Below the pieces are notes generated by a model. The model was not told the DNA's origin. It ran no database searches and saw nothing but the letters and a program-made list of their open reading frames with translations. DNA of 64,000 nucleotides, from the NCBI GenBank assembly GCA_016199985.1, contig JACQFQ010000061.1, forward strand, positions 93,008-157,007. The letters run 5' to 3'. Both the position numbers and the translations under genes were made by a program. Numbering within the stretch: position 1 is the first letter of the stretch; every line of letters begins with the position of its first letter. This stretch comes from Verrucomicrobiota bacterium (GTDB lineage: Bacteria; Verrucomicrobiota; Verrucomicrobiia; Limisphaerales; UBA11320). This document shows, one piece after another, positions 27,217 to 35,907 of the stretch.

Positions 27217-29202
27217 CTAGGGGGCGCTTGCGGGAGGCTTCGGAGAGTACAGCCGAAGGTCGAACCCTTGCGGCGTGAATTCTCCCGCGTAGACGCTGCG
27301 ATAAAAAAACTTCGACACTTTGTCGAAGGAGGGCACCAGGCTGAAGTCGAACCAGTCCTTGAAGGCCTTGGCGTCCTCATCCCAGCCGAACGTGGAGGCG
27401 ATCGGCAGGCTCGCGACGAAGTTCGCCACCGAGCCCGATTCCTTCTTCAACACCTCGAATTGCGCCCGCGCGGATTCGCGGCCGTTGAAGTATCCAAACA
27501 TCCCCGTGGACATTCCCTTGACCTTCTGGGCGTCGTCCGAGAGACCTGTGGCGTCGCGCAAGGCCTTCGGCTTTTTTTCCGAGCTTCTGAGGTATTCTTC
27601 CAGCAGGGCCGGGTCCTGCGACACGACCAGATAGCCGCCATGGGTGGTGATGCTGACGGAGTCGGTGCTGTCAGGCATCCCGAGCACCAGCACCTTGTGT
27701 CCGAGGAACTCACGCTCCTTGCGGCCGCCCTGCCCGGACAGCAGAACCGTCACGGTGCGAATCGCGGTCATGAGCTGCTCAGGATTCTTGGCGCCCACCA
27801 GATGGATCGAAGGCTGGGAGCTGAGCGCCTCCACGGTTTTTTCCTTGGAGGCCCGCGAGTAGTGCATCATGTCGTCGCCCAGATTGCCGAAGAGGCTTTT
27901 CCGGAGATCGAAGCTCGGATCCTTCTCCTTGCCCGCGCTGTCCATCACCATCTTGATGAGGCTCGCGCTCTGGGGAATGACCTTCGTGAGCGTGTCCTCG
28001 AGAACCTGGAAGGCCTTCTGGATGTCCGCTCGTGAGCGGCTGAAACTGAGCACATCGTCGGGCACGAAGTCCGGGGGCGACGACTCCTTGGACTCGAACG
28101 CGAACATCCTCACCAGTCCCACCCGCTCGCTCTCGGGAATCGCGATTTTCAGATCGCCATAGCCGCCATCGGGCCCGTTGCGTCCGGCATACGCGAACGC
28201 GCGAATCGCGCCGAGCCCGAAGCCGTCCACCCATTGCAGCGGCGATCCTCCCGGATTTCCTTTGCGACGGCCTTGGCCCCCCGCGTCGGCGACATTCGCC
28301 AACTCCTTCTTCAGCAGCGCCAGGACCTCCTGGAGGTTGCCGTAAAGGTAGTAGTCCGCCGGGCGCAGGATCGAATCGCGCCATGCGGCGAAGTTCGGGG
28401 ACTCGGAGAGCGTCTCGCCCGATCCGCCGGACTGAAGCGCAAGAATTCGCTCGAGGTCCTTCGCGGAGTTCCCCAAGACCAACAAGGATTCACTCTGGCC
28501 CACCAGCCACTCATGACGCGGCGAGGGGGCCTCTTCCTTGTCCTTGTCCTTGTTCTTGCCCGCGTCCTTATCGCCTTCGCTCTTGTTGCCCTTCTTGGCG
28601 GCGGGCGGCTCGTCCGCGTCCTTGTCCTTCCTCGGGAAGACGGTATCCAGGGTCTTCTTCAGTTCGGCGTCCTGGAAAAGGAGCGTCGTGAATTCAACTC
28701 CGCGGATCTTCTCAGGCCTTGTTTCCCGGCCCGCCGAAACCCACTTCTTCCGCAGATCTTCCAGGGACTTTTTGAGCTGATCGGACTTGGAGCCCGCGTC
28801 CAGCAGAAAAACAAAGGGCGCGGGATCGCCCGGCTTGGCGTCGGGTCCCTTGCTCAGCCAGGCGAGCGTCACCTGACCCTGGGCGAGGCTGGAGTAATCG
28901 GAAAGCTTAACGCCGAACTGCTGCTCCAGCTTGGAGATGACCTCGCTCTGGAACTTGCCGGTGAACTTATCGACGAAAGGCTTCATGGACGGATCCTTCC
29001 ACAGGCCCATCATCGGATTGGCGCTGAAGCGCTCCTGCCACTGCGCGTAGTTCGGCACGGTGAGCACCGCGAAGGCGGAGGCCGGCAGCAACTTGTCCGG
29101 GGAAGGCGTCGCGGCGGCGTGCGCGAAGGGCCGGGGTTGGAGTGTCAACAGCAAGGCCGGGATGAGGCATCGGAGTCGCATAGTTTTTTGGCTGAATGGC
29201 AT
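27217..29202 (-). CDS. secreted DUF3352-like protein with lysine/aspartate-rich linker
   Basis: MPFSQKTMRLRCLIPALLLTLQPRPFAHA signal peptide; DKLLPASAFAVLTVPNYAQWQERF; linker RKDKDADEPPAAKKGNKSEGDKDAGKNKDKDKEEA. Confidence 0.6.
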   Translation of the reverse strand: MPFSQKTMRLRCLIPALLLTLQPRPFAHAAATPSPDKLLPASAFAVLTVPNYAQWQERFSANPMMGLWKDPSMKPFVDKFTGKFQSEVISKLEQQFGVKLSDYSSLAQGQVTLAWLSKGPDAKPGDPAPFVFLLDAGSKSDQLKKSLEDLRKKWVSAGRETRPEKIRGVEFTTLLFQDAELKKTLDTVFPRKDKDADEPPAAKKGNKSEGDKDAGKNKDKDKEEAPSPRHEWLVGQSESLLVLGNSAKDLERILALQSGGSGETLSESPNFAAWRDSILRPADYYLYGNLQEVLALLKKELANVADAGGQGRRKGNPGGSPLQWVDGFGLGAIRAFAYAGRNGPDGGYGDLKIAIPESERVGLVRMFAFESKESSPPDFVPDDVLSFSRSRADIQKAFQVLEDTLTKVIPQSASLIKMVMDSAGKEKDPSFDLRKSLFGNLGDDMMHYSRASKEKTVEALSSQPSIHLVGAKNPEQLMTAIRTVTVLLSGQGGRKEREFLGHKVLVLGMPDSTDSVSITTHGGYLVVSQDPALLEEYLRSSEKKPKALRDATGLSDDAQKVKGMSTGMFGYFNGRESARAQFEVLKKESGSVANFVASLPIASTFGWDEDAKAFKDWFDFSLVPSFDKVSKFFYRSVYAGEFTPQGFDLRLYSPKPPASAP

Positions 29203-29251
29203 GATTCGAAAAACGGAAAAAAGGCTCTTGGGAGCGGGCAGAATTCGCGTC

Positions 29252-30271
29252 TTAGCCTCCCGCCGGCTTGTGTTGGCCCGTCGCGGCGCCGGACTTGTTC
29301 GGGAGTTGGGGCGGCTCGAGATAACGATAGGCGTTGCTCGGATTGTCATTGTCGTACGCGTAGGCGTCCCGGTGCTCCAGGAAATACTTCACCTGCTCGG
29401 AGGGGATGGCGAACCCGAGCCCTTCATTGAAAGTGATCTTCATGTTCGTTACGCCCACGACCTCTCCGCGGAGGTTGAACAGCGGTCCGCCGCTGTTGCC
29501 GGGGTTGATCTGCGCGGTCGTCTGCAAAAACAGGTTGCCCTGCACGGCGCGGCTCTTGGTGCTGACAATGCCTTCGGTGACGGTGCGTTCGAATCCCAGT
29601 GGACTGCCGATCGCAAACACCCGTTCGCCTTGGCCCAGGGCGTCGGCGCTTCCGATCAGGACCCGCTTGAATTTCGGCGCGCCCTCGTCCTCGATCTTCA
29701 GCAGCGTCAGGTCCTGGAACTTGTTCATCGCCACGATGCGCACCTTCTTATACTGCCGTCGCTCGAGCTGTCCCTTGGGCGATTGGTGATACACCTCCAC
29801 CGAGATTTGGGTTTCGCCTTCAATCACATGAAAATTCGTTATCAGGAATCCTTCGTCGTTCAGGATGAAGCCCGAGCCGAGCCCTCCCGGAGTCCGCACC
29901 TGCACCACAGCCTCGCCCAATTCCTTCGCCCACTCCCGGACAGCCCGCTCGGGTGGCGGAGACTTCGCGCTGAAATACACCTGGGAGTGCTGGCTTGTTT
30001 CGGCGGATTTTGCTTCAGCGGTCTTGCCCTTGGCTTCGCGCTCGGTGGAGATTTTTAGCACCTGGGAGCGCGGGATCGTGATCGCCGTGAATCCGATGTC
30101 CACCACGACGGAGTCCGGCTTGTCCGCGAGCACTTTGCCGGTGATCGAGCTCTGGTCCCGCAGCTGGATGACGTCGGCGCCCGGCGAGCGCTGCGAGATT
30201 CCGCAGACCGCCAACAGGCCCACCGCCGCGCGCGCCGAGAAACGCATCCAGGTGGAAATCCGCTTGAACAT
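29252..30271 (-). CDS. HtrA/DegP-like trypsin-fold serine protease with N-terminal beta-rich domain
   Basis: GSGFILNDEGFLITNFHVIEG, DLTLLKIED, QTTAQINPGNSGGPLFNLRGEVVGVTNM: His/Asp/Ser motifs present, and no PDZ domain evident after the protease. Confidence 0.85.
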   Translation of the reverse strand: MFKRISTWMRFSARAAVGLLAVCGISQRSPGADVIQLRDQSSITGKVLADKPDSVVVDIGFTAITIPRSQVLKISTEREAKGKTAEAKSAETSQHSQVYFSAKSPPPERAVREWAKELGEAVVQVRTPGGLGSGFILNDEGFLITNFHVIEGETQISVEVYHQSPKGQLERRQYKKVRIVAMNKFQDLTLLKIEDEGAPKFKRVLIGSADALGQGERVFAIGSPLGFERTVTEGIVSTKSRAVQGNLFLQTTAQINPGNSGGPLFNLRGEVVGVTNMKITFNEGLGFAIPSEQVKYFLEHRDAYAYDNDNPSNAYRYLEPPQLPNKSGAATGQHKPAGG

Positions 30272-30478
30272 GAGAGCGAGCCTAGGGGGTGGAGGTCGGC
30301 ATGACAAGCGTCCCTGTGCCCGAACGCGGGGAGGATTGCCACCGCTTTCTTCGCGCCGCGTCGGCACTAACCGCTGCGCCTCTTGTCCAAATCTCTGATG
30401 GGCGACCGTCTCCCTGAGGGCCTTGGGAAACCGAGGATCCTCGGGGCCGAAGCGTTGCTCCGCGCACGCGAGAAAACC

Positions 30479-31168
30479 ATGAAACCCTGCGAAGGTTTGA
30501 ACGGCCGGCGACGTCAGGCGTTCTCGATGCTGGAACTGCTGCTGATACTTGTGACGGTCGGCATCGTGTCGGCGGTCGGGCTGCTGATGCTGGGGCGAGC
30601 CAGGCACAAGTCGATCAGGTCGCAGTGCGTCCAAAACCTGAAGATGATCGGGACGGCGGAGCAGATGTGGCTGCATGAGTACGAGGATCGTCTTCCTTGG
30701 CAGGTTCCCCAGAGCGAGAACGGATCTCAGGGCCTGCCATTCGTCTTTCAACAGTTCCGGGCCATGTCCAACTATCTGTCATCGCCCAAGGCCGTCGGAT
30801 GCCCCGGTCTGCAGTCGTGGCGTCCTCCCGCCGCGTCATGGGATGAAACGACCGACCGGAATGTTGGCTATGGCCTCAATACGACCGCCAGCGGCGCCGC
30901 GAGTTCGATTCTGAGCTTGGACATGGACATTGAAGGCGGCGAGGAAGCAGCCACAGCGGGAGAGGGGAGTCGGCGTCTGATGTTCTGCGGAGATGGATCC
31001 GCATCGATCTCCTCCCGGTTCATCTGGTCCAAAACCAATCACGTCGACTCCGGACAATTCACGCTGATCGATGGATCGGTGGTGGCAGCGGATAATCCTG
31101 ACTTGCAGCGACAGTTCCGCTTTTTCCTCAGCGCCTACACTTGCGTGAGGTTTCTGATGCCACGTTGA
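30479..31168 (+). CDS. type II secretion/pseudopilin-like protein with prepilin N-terminus
   Basis: RRRQAFSMLELLLILVTVGIVSAVGLLMLGRARHKSIRSQCVQNLKMIGTAEQMWLHEYEDRLPW. Confidence 0.75.
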   Translation: MKPCEGLNGRRRQAFSMLELLLILVTVGIVSAVGLLMLGRARHKSIRSQCVQNLKMIGTAEQMWLHEYEDRLPWQVPQSENGSQGLPFVFQQFRAMSNYLSSPKAVGCPGLQSWRPPAASWDETTDRNVGYGLNTTASGAASSILSLDMDIEGGEEAATAGEGSRRLMFCGDGSASISSRFIWSKTNHVDSGQFTLIDGSVVAADNPDLQRQFRFFLSAYTCVRFLMPR

Positions 31169-31186
31169 TGGCGGCAGGCGCTCCGC

Positions 31187-31462
31187 TCAAAGCCGCAGCA
31201 GGAGTAGAGCAAAGGCGACGAGCACCAGGACCCCGACGATCCACCAGAGCCACCCGATGCCTCGGGGCTTCACGCTGGCCTTTTTCTCGCCGAACTCCTC
31301 GCGCACAAACTCGTCATAGTCGAACGAGTCATCGGGGAGCCCCAGACGTTGCACGACCGCCTCGTCCTTCCAGCCGGTCTCCTCGTCGGCGCCGCACTCA
31401 GGACAGGCTTTCGCCCGTCGAGGCACTTCAGATCCACAGTTGGGGCAAGTCTCGGGCGGCAT
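31187..31462 (-). CDS. zinc-ribbon protein with C-terminal TM segment
   Basis: MPPETCPNCGSEVPRRAKACPECGADEETGWKDEA...GIGWLWWIVGVLVLVAFALLLL. Confidence 0.75.
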   Translation of the reverse strand: MPPETCPNCGSEVPRRAKACPECGADEETGWKDEAVVQRLGLPDDSFDYDEFVREEFGEKKASVKPRGIGWLWWIVGVLVLVAFALLLLRL

Positions 31463-31473
31463 GCTGGGGGCGC

Positions 31474-32283
31474 TTACGGGAATCGGGAGGGGAAACGGCC
31501 CGAGATCCCGTGGTGCCCTCGCAGTCGGCGGAAATCCACGGTCGTCGGGTCCACGCTCCACCGCGCGGCCAATGCGGCGACCTTCTCCGTCGCCGCGCCC
31601 AGCGGGTCGATGTGGGAGAAGAACGACTTCGCCGGCGCCTGGCAATAGTCGTAGGTGATGATCCGGAGGCCCTTTTCCGCCTCGGTCGCTTCCCCTTCAT
31701 TCCAGAGCGTCTCGCCGGCGTGCGCGTAGGCGCGTCGGACGCGGCCGCGCTCGAGCATCACCCATGCATGGTGGCTGAACATCCGATTCATGCTGAAGAA
31801 CTGAACCTCCCCGAGCTCCCGGCTCATGCGGGTGAGAAAATGGTAGCTCCGATCCGGGTCGTCCGCGGGATCGGGAAGGTCGGATCCCATCACGAGGATC
31901 CAGCCGTTCACCGACGGGGAGATGAACAGTCGATGGTCCAGGGCCCAGTGCATTCCTTCCTCCCAGGAGCAGGGCTTGGGGTTGCGCAATCCCAGAGCGG
32001 CCTGAATCGTCGCCGGGTTGGAGCCTCGGATGGCGAGCCAGCGGAAGGGCGCGTCGAAGAGCGGCTCCCAGCTCGAGCTTTCCGGCCGCCACAGAAGTCG
32101 TTCTCCCAGGATGTTTCTCACGCCGCGGGCCTGCGGGCTGCCGCGGATCACGAGCGCGACAAACAGGCCCCCGATCCCGACAACAAAGAAGAAGCCCAGA
32201 ATCAGCAGGAAGGGGGTTAAATCATTGGGAACTGCACTGAGGGATTCTCCGGCAGCAGCGATGAGATGCTGGGCTCGAAACAT
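31474..32283 (-). CDS. membrane-anchored protein of unknown function
   Basis: N-terminal TM FLLILGFFFVVGIGGLFVALVI; conserved-looking soluble part WEEGMHWALDHRLFISPSVNGWILVMG...LTRMSRELGEVQFFSMNRMFSHHAWVMLERGRVRRAYAHAGETLWNEG. Confidence 0.6.
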   Translation of the reverse strand: MFRAQHLIAAAGESLSAVPNDLTPFLLILGFFFVVGIGGLFVALVIRGSPQARGVRNILGERLLWRPESSSWEPLFDAPFRWLAIRGSNPATIQAALGLRNPKPCSWEEGMHWALDHRLFISPSVNGWILVMGSDLPDPADDPDRSYHFLTRMSRELGEVQFFSMNRMFSHHAWVMLERGRVRRAYAHAGETLWNEGEATEAEKGLRIITYDYCQAPAKSFFSHIDPLGAATEKVAALAARWSVDPTTVDFRRLRGHHGISGRFPSRFP

Positions 32284-32531
32284 GCGACTCTAGTAAGGTA
32301 GCCGTCATCCCGCTTGGGGCAACCAAAAACCCGGGAAATCGTGTTCAGAGCGCCCGCAAGCCGACGGTCGGCGTTCTCCGCGTCGAGGCTGGAGTCTCGA
32401 ACGCGCGCCGAGCTCAACTCCTGCCGCTCGCCGGCGATGCGGCGAGCCATGGAGAGAGACCGCCGCCGGAGATAAAAGTTTCAGATCCTCTCTTTCTTCG
32501 ACGTTTCTTTCTCTCTACAGTCCTTCCCGTC

Positions 32532-35516
32532 ATGGCAATGGCCCCTCAGCGCTTCGGCGCACAGCGCTCCGCGTTCGCTTGCCTCCGCGAGGGGCTTCGC
32601 CGCGTTGGGAGCGGAGTCTGGCTGATCGCGATGATCCTCCTCGCGTCGGATTCGACCGCTCAGCCGCTGACCGTTCCTGCGAATCAGGCGCTCCGGTTCC
32701 GGGGAACCAACAACTACGTCGAGGTTCCCCACAGCCGGATTGCCAAGCTTCGGGAAGCCACGGTGGAGTGCTGGGCCCGATGGAACCGTTTCCGCGAACA
32801 CTCCCGCGTTGTCGAGTGGGGCCGCCCTTTTCATTGCTTTACAATCGCCCATCTCGGCTCGCGGCCCGACCTCGCGTTCGAGATCTGGGCGGGACAGGGG
32901 AATGCCGGCGTCATCCATGTGCCTGGGATCCTTCCTTTGGATGAATGGTGCCATATCGCCGCGGTGTCGGGCGCGGAGGGAATGCGGCTTTATTTCAACG
33001 GATTCCTGGTGGGATCCAACGCGTTCCCAGAAACCTTCGCGGATCTCGGAATAAGATCGCCCGGCCTCCTGGGCAAATCGGTGTGGGGACGCCCGGATCA
33101 CCGGAGCATCGACGCGTCGATCGACGAGGTGCGGATCTGGGATCACGCTCGGAGCGAGGCCATGATCCGCGCGGACTTGGGACGTCGACTGTCGGGCAAA
33201 GAGGCCGGCCTCGTTGCCCTTTGGAACTTCGACTCGGGGCTACAGGACGCGGGTCCCTACCATCTTGACCTCTTCAACGCGCGCGGCGCCGATATCAGGC
33301 CTGACCCCTATCCTGACGCCGCCAGTCTGCTCGCTCCGGCTCTCGTTCGGCTCAGGGTTCTCGCGCCTGGAGGCGGCGACATCGATCGGGCGATTGTTCA
33401 ACTCTTCGGGCCTGAAGGGGTGCTTGCCGAGGCTCGAGGAGCGGAGTTCGGCCGCCGCGACGAGCCTTCTTCCGGGGGCGGATACCTCCTGGCCTGCCCC
33501 ACGCCGTCGCAGCCCTTCGGGATTCGCGTTCAGAGCGAGTTTGGCTCTTTCGAGACGAATGGCCTCACGGTCGAGCGCGGGCGTTCCCTCGCCCTCGCGA
33601 TCCAGTATCCGAGCTCGGCCACGCTGCAAACCACGAACGAGTTTGCGCGATGGCTGGGTCGCGAAATCCGGGACCCTCAAAAAGGGGGGCGACGCGCGCT
33701 GATGCTTCAGCGTCTGCGAGATCTCGGCCCTCGCGCCGCCGAGGCCGGACCGGACCTGATGTTCCTGCTCCGCGATCCCGACCAGGATGTAAGGCTCAAG
33801 GCCTTCGAAACGCTCGCCGGCATCAAGACGCTTTCCACCGCGCAGATCGGCGTTCTCCTGGAGTGCCTGGAGAGCCCGGACAAGGACATCCGAGACCATG
33901 CCAATCGGCTGCTGAAAACGATCGATGTTCCCACGAACCTCGAGCCCTATTTCATGAAGACCAACCAGGCCGTTGGGTATCTGGTCGCCGGTCTGCTCGC
34001 CGCCTTCGCTCTGCTTCACTTTGTGCTGTTCGCGTTCTATCCCGCCGCCAAGAGCAATCTCCATTACGCCGTGTTCTGCGCGACCGGCACGGCGAGCGCG
34101 CTCTTGGTGGACTACCTGGACAGGCCCTCGGGCTCCGTTCTCAAGACCCTGGGTCTCGGCCTTCGCTATACGACGCTGATCCTGGCGTTGCGGCTCCTCT
34201 ACTCGCTCTTCGACCACAAGCTCGACCGCCGGTTCTGGGGATTCCTTGCCTATTGGCCGGTTTTTTTCGTGCTTCAATCGTTCCTGCCCTTCCTGAGTTC
34301 GGGCGGCGCTCTCATCATGGTGACCGCCGGGTTTTACTGGATGCTGGTGCACGAGATGTTTCGAGTGCTGAGATTGAGGCGCAGCCGGGAATACCCCGGG
34401 GCGTGGATTGTGGGCCTGGGCATCGGGTTTTTTATCGCCTGCCTGATGTTGTCCGTCAGTCGCATGCCGCTGCCTTTCCTACGCGACCTGATGGGCATCA
34501 CCTTCACCGACAATCTGCCGCAAATCGGCCTGACAAGCTTCGTCATCGCCAACTCGGTCTATCTGGCTCGGCAGTTCGGACGCACCAACCAGGACCTCCG
34601 GCTGGCCAAGGAAACGCTCGAAACGCAGCGCGCGCAGCTCGCCTTCGCCAAGGAGGTCGCCGAGGACGCCAACCACGCCAAGAGCGCCTTTCTCGCGAAC
34701 GTCAGCCATGAGCTGCGGACTCCGTTGAACGCGATCATCGGCTACAGCGAGATGCTTCAGGAGGAAGTGGAGGAGGCGGGGCGGGTGGATCTGCGGCAGG
34801 ATCTTCAAAGGATCAATGGCGCCGGCAAGCACCTGCTCGGCCTCATCAACGACGTCTTGGATCTCTCCAAGATTGAGGCGGGGCGTATGTCGGTCCACAT
34901 CGACAAGGTGGACGTGAATCGCCTCCTGCAGGAAGTCGCGGCGACGGTCCAACCCCTGATCGAGAAGAATCGCAATCAGCTGGTCCTCGACGCTCCCGTC
35001 GATCTGGGCCCATGCCGCAGCGATGACATGCGCTTGCGACAGATTCTCATCAACCTGCTCAGCAACGCCGCGAAATTCACCGACCAGGGCCGGATCACTC
35101 TGAAGGCGCGGCGTCATTCCCTGGCGTCGCTTCCCCCCCTGGAGGCCGACGCCGACATCGAGCGGATTCCGGCCCCCGAGAACGGAGAGGAAGGCGCGGC
35201 TTCTCGGGACTACTTGTTCCTGCAGATCGTCGACTCCGGGATCGGCATGACGCCCGAGCAGGTTTCGCGGCTGTTTCAGCCGTTCACCCAGGCGGACGCC
35301 TCGATCGCGAAGAAGTACGGCGGCACGGGGCTCGGCCTCACGATCTGCCGCAAGCTCACCACCATGCTCCATGGCCAGCTGAAGATGACGAGCCGGCTGG
35401 GAAAGGGATCCACTTTTCTAGTGATTGCGCCCGCGATCATCGAGCTGCCCCCTCAGCTCGACGTTGGCGCGCCCTCGGAGGACGCGAAGCGGGCGGAAAC
35501 GACGGGAACCCTCTGA
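32532..35516 (+). CDS. LamG-HEAT-like-multi-TM sensor histidine kinase
   Basis: LamG: ALRFRGTNNYVEVPHSRIAKLREATVECWARWN...DASIDEVRIWDHARS; HEAT-like: LMFLLRDPDQDVRLKAFETLAGI; about 7 TM; HisKA NVSHELRTPLNAIIGYSEMLQEE; HATPase YGGTGLGLTICRKL. Confidence 0.9.
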   Translation: MAMAPQRFGAQRSAFACLREGLRRVGSGVWLIAMILLASDSTAQPLTVPANQALRFRGTNNYVEVPHSRIAKLREATVECWARWNRFREHSRVVEWGRPFHCFTIAHLGSRPDLAFEIWAGQGNAGVIHVPGILPLDEWCHIAAVSGAEGMRLYFNGFLVGSNAFPETFADLGIRSPGLLGKSVWGRPDHRSIDASIDEVRIWDHARSEAMIRADLGRRLSGKEAGLVALWNFDSGLQDAGPYHLDLFNARGADIRPDPYPDAASLLAPALVRLRVLAPGGGDIDRAIVQLFGPEGVLAEARGAEFGRRDEPSSGGGYLLACPTPSQPFGIRVQSEFGSFETNGLTVERGRSLALAIQYPSSATLQTTNEFARWLGREIRDPQKGGRRALMLQRLRDLGPRAAEAGPDLMFLLRDPDQDVRLKAFETLAGIKTLSTAQIGVLLECLESPDKDIRDHANRLLKTIDVPTNLEPYFMKTNQAVGYLVAGLLAAFALLHFVLFAFYPAAKSNLHYAVFCATGTASALLVDYLDRPSGSVLKTLGLGLRYTTLILALRLLYSLFDHKLDRRFWGFLAYWPVFFVLQSFLPFLSSGGALIMVTAGFYWMLVHEMFRVLRLRRSREYPGAWIVGLGIGFFIACLMLSVSRMPLPFLRDLMGITFTDNLPQIGLTSFVIANSVYLARQFGRTNQDLRLAKETLETQRAQLAFAKEVAEDANHAKSAFLANVSHELRTPLNAIIGYSEMLQEEVEEAGRVDLRQDLQRINGAGKHLLGLINDVLDLSKIEAGRMSVHIDKVDVNRLLQEVAATVQPLIEKNRNQLVLDAPVDLGPCRSDDMRLRQILINLLSNAAKFTDQGRITLKARRHSLASLPPLEADADIERIPAPENGEEGAASRDYLFLQIVDSGIGMTPEQVSRLFQPFTQADASIAKKYGGTGLGLTICRKLTTMLHGQLKMTSRLGKGSTFLVIAPAIIELPPQLDVGAPSEDAKRAETTGTL

Positions 35517-35523
35517 TCATTCT

Positions 35524-35907
35524 ATGCAACGCAACCTGCTACTCGTGGAAGACAACGAGATGAATCGCGACATGCTTTCGCGGCGCCTTCTCAAGCGCGA
35601 GTTTCGAGTCACGCTGGCGGTCGATGGAGCGGAGGCGATCGCCAAGGCGAAATCGGAGCGGCCGGACTTGATTCTTATGGACATGAGCCTGCCTGTCATT
35701 GACGGGTGGGAAGCCACACGGCGGCTCAAAGCCGACCCGGACACCGCGGGGATTCCGATCATCGCCCTCACCGCCCATGCCATGGCGGAGGATGAGCGGA
35801 AGGCGCGCGAAGCCGGATGCGACGACTTCGACGTCAAGCCCGTCGAGCTTCCCCGTCTTCTCGAGAAGATCCAGGGACTGCTCAATCGATCTGCGAATCC
35901 CGGATGA
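35524..35907 (+). CDS. single-domain response regulator (receiver)
   Basis: MQRNLLLVEDNEMNRDMLSRRLLKREFRVTLAVDGAEAIAKAKSERPDLILMDMSLPVIDGWEATRRLKAD...ALTAHAMAEDERKAREAGCDDFDVKPVELPRL. Confidence 0.94.
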   Translation: MQRNLLLVEDNEMNRDMLSRRLLKREFRVTLAVDGAEAIAKAKSERPDLILMDMSLPVIDGWEATRRLKADPDTAGIPIIALTAHAMAEDERKAREAGCDDFDVKPVELPRLLEKIQGLLNRSANPG

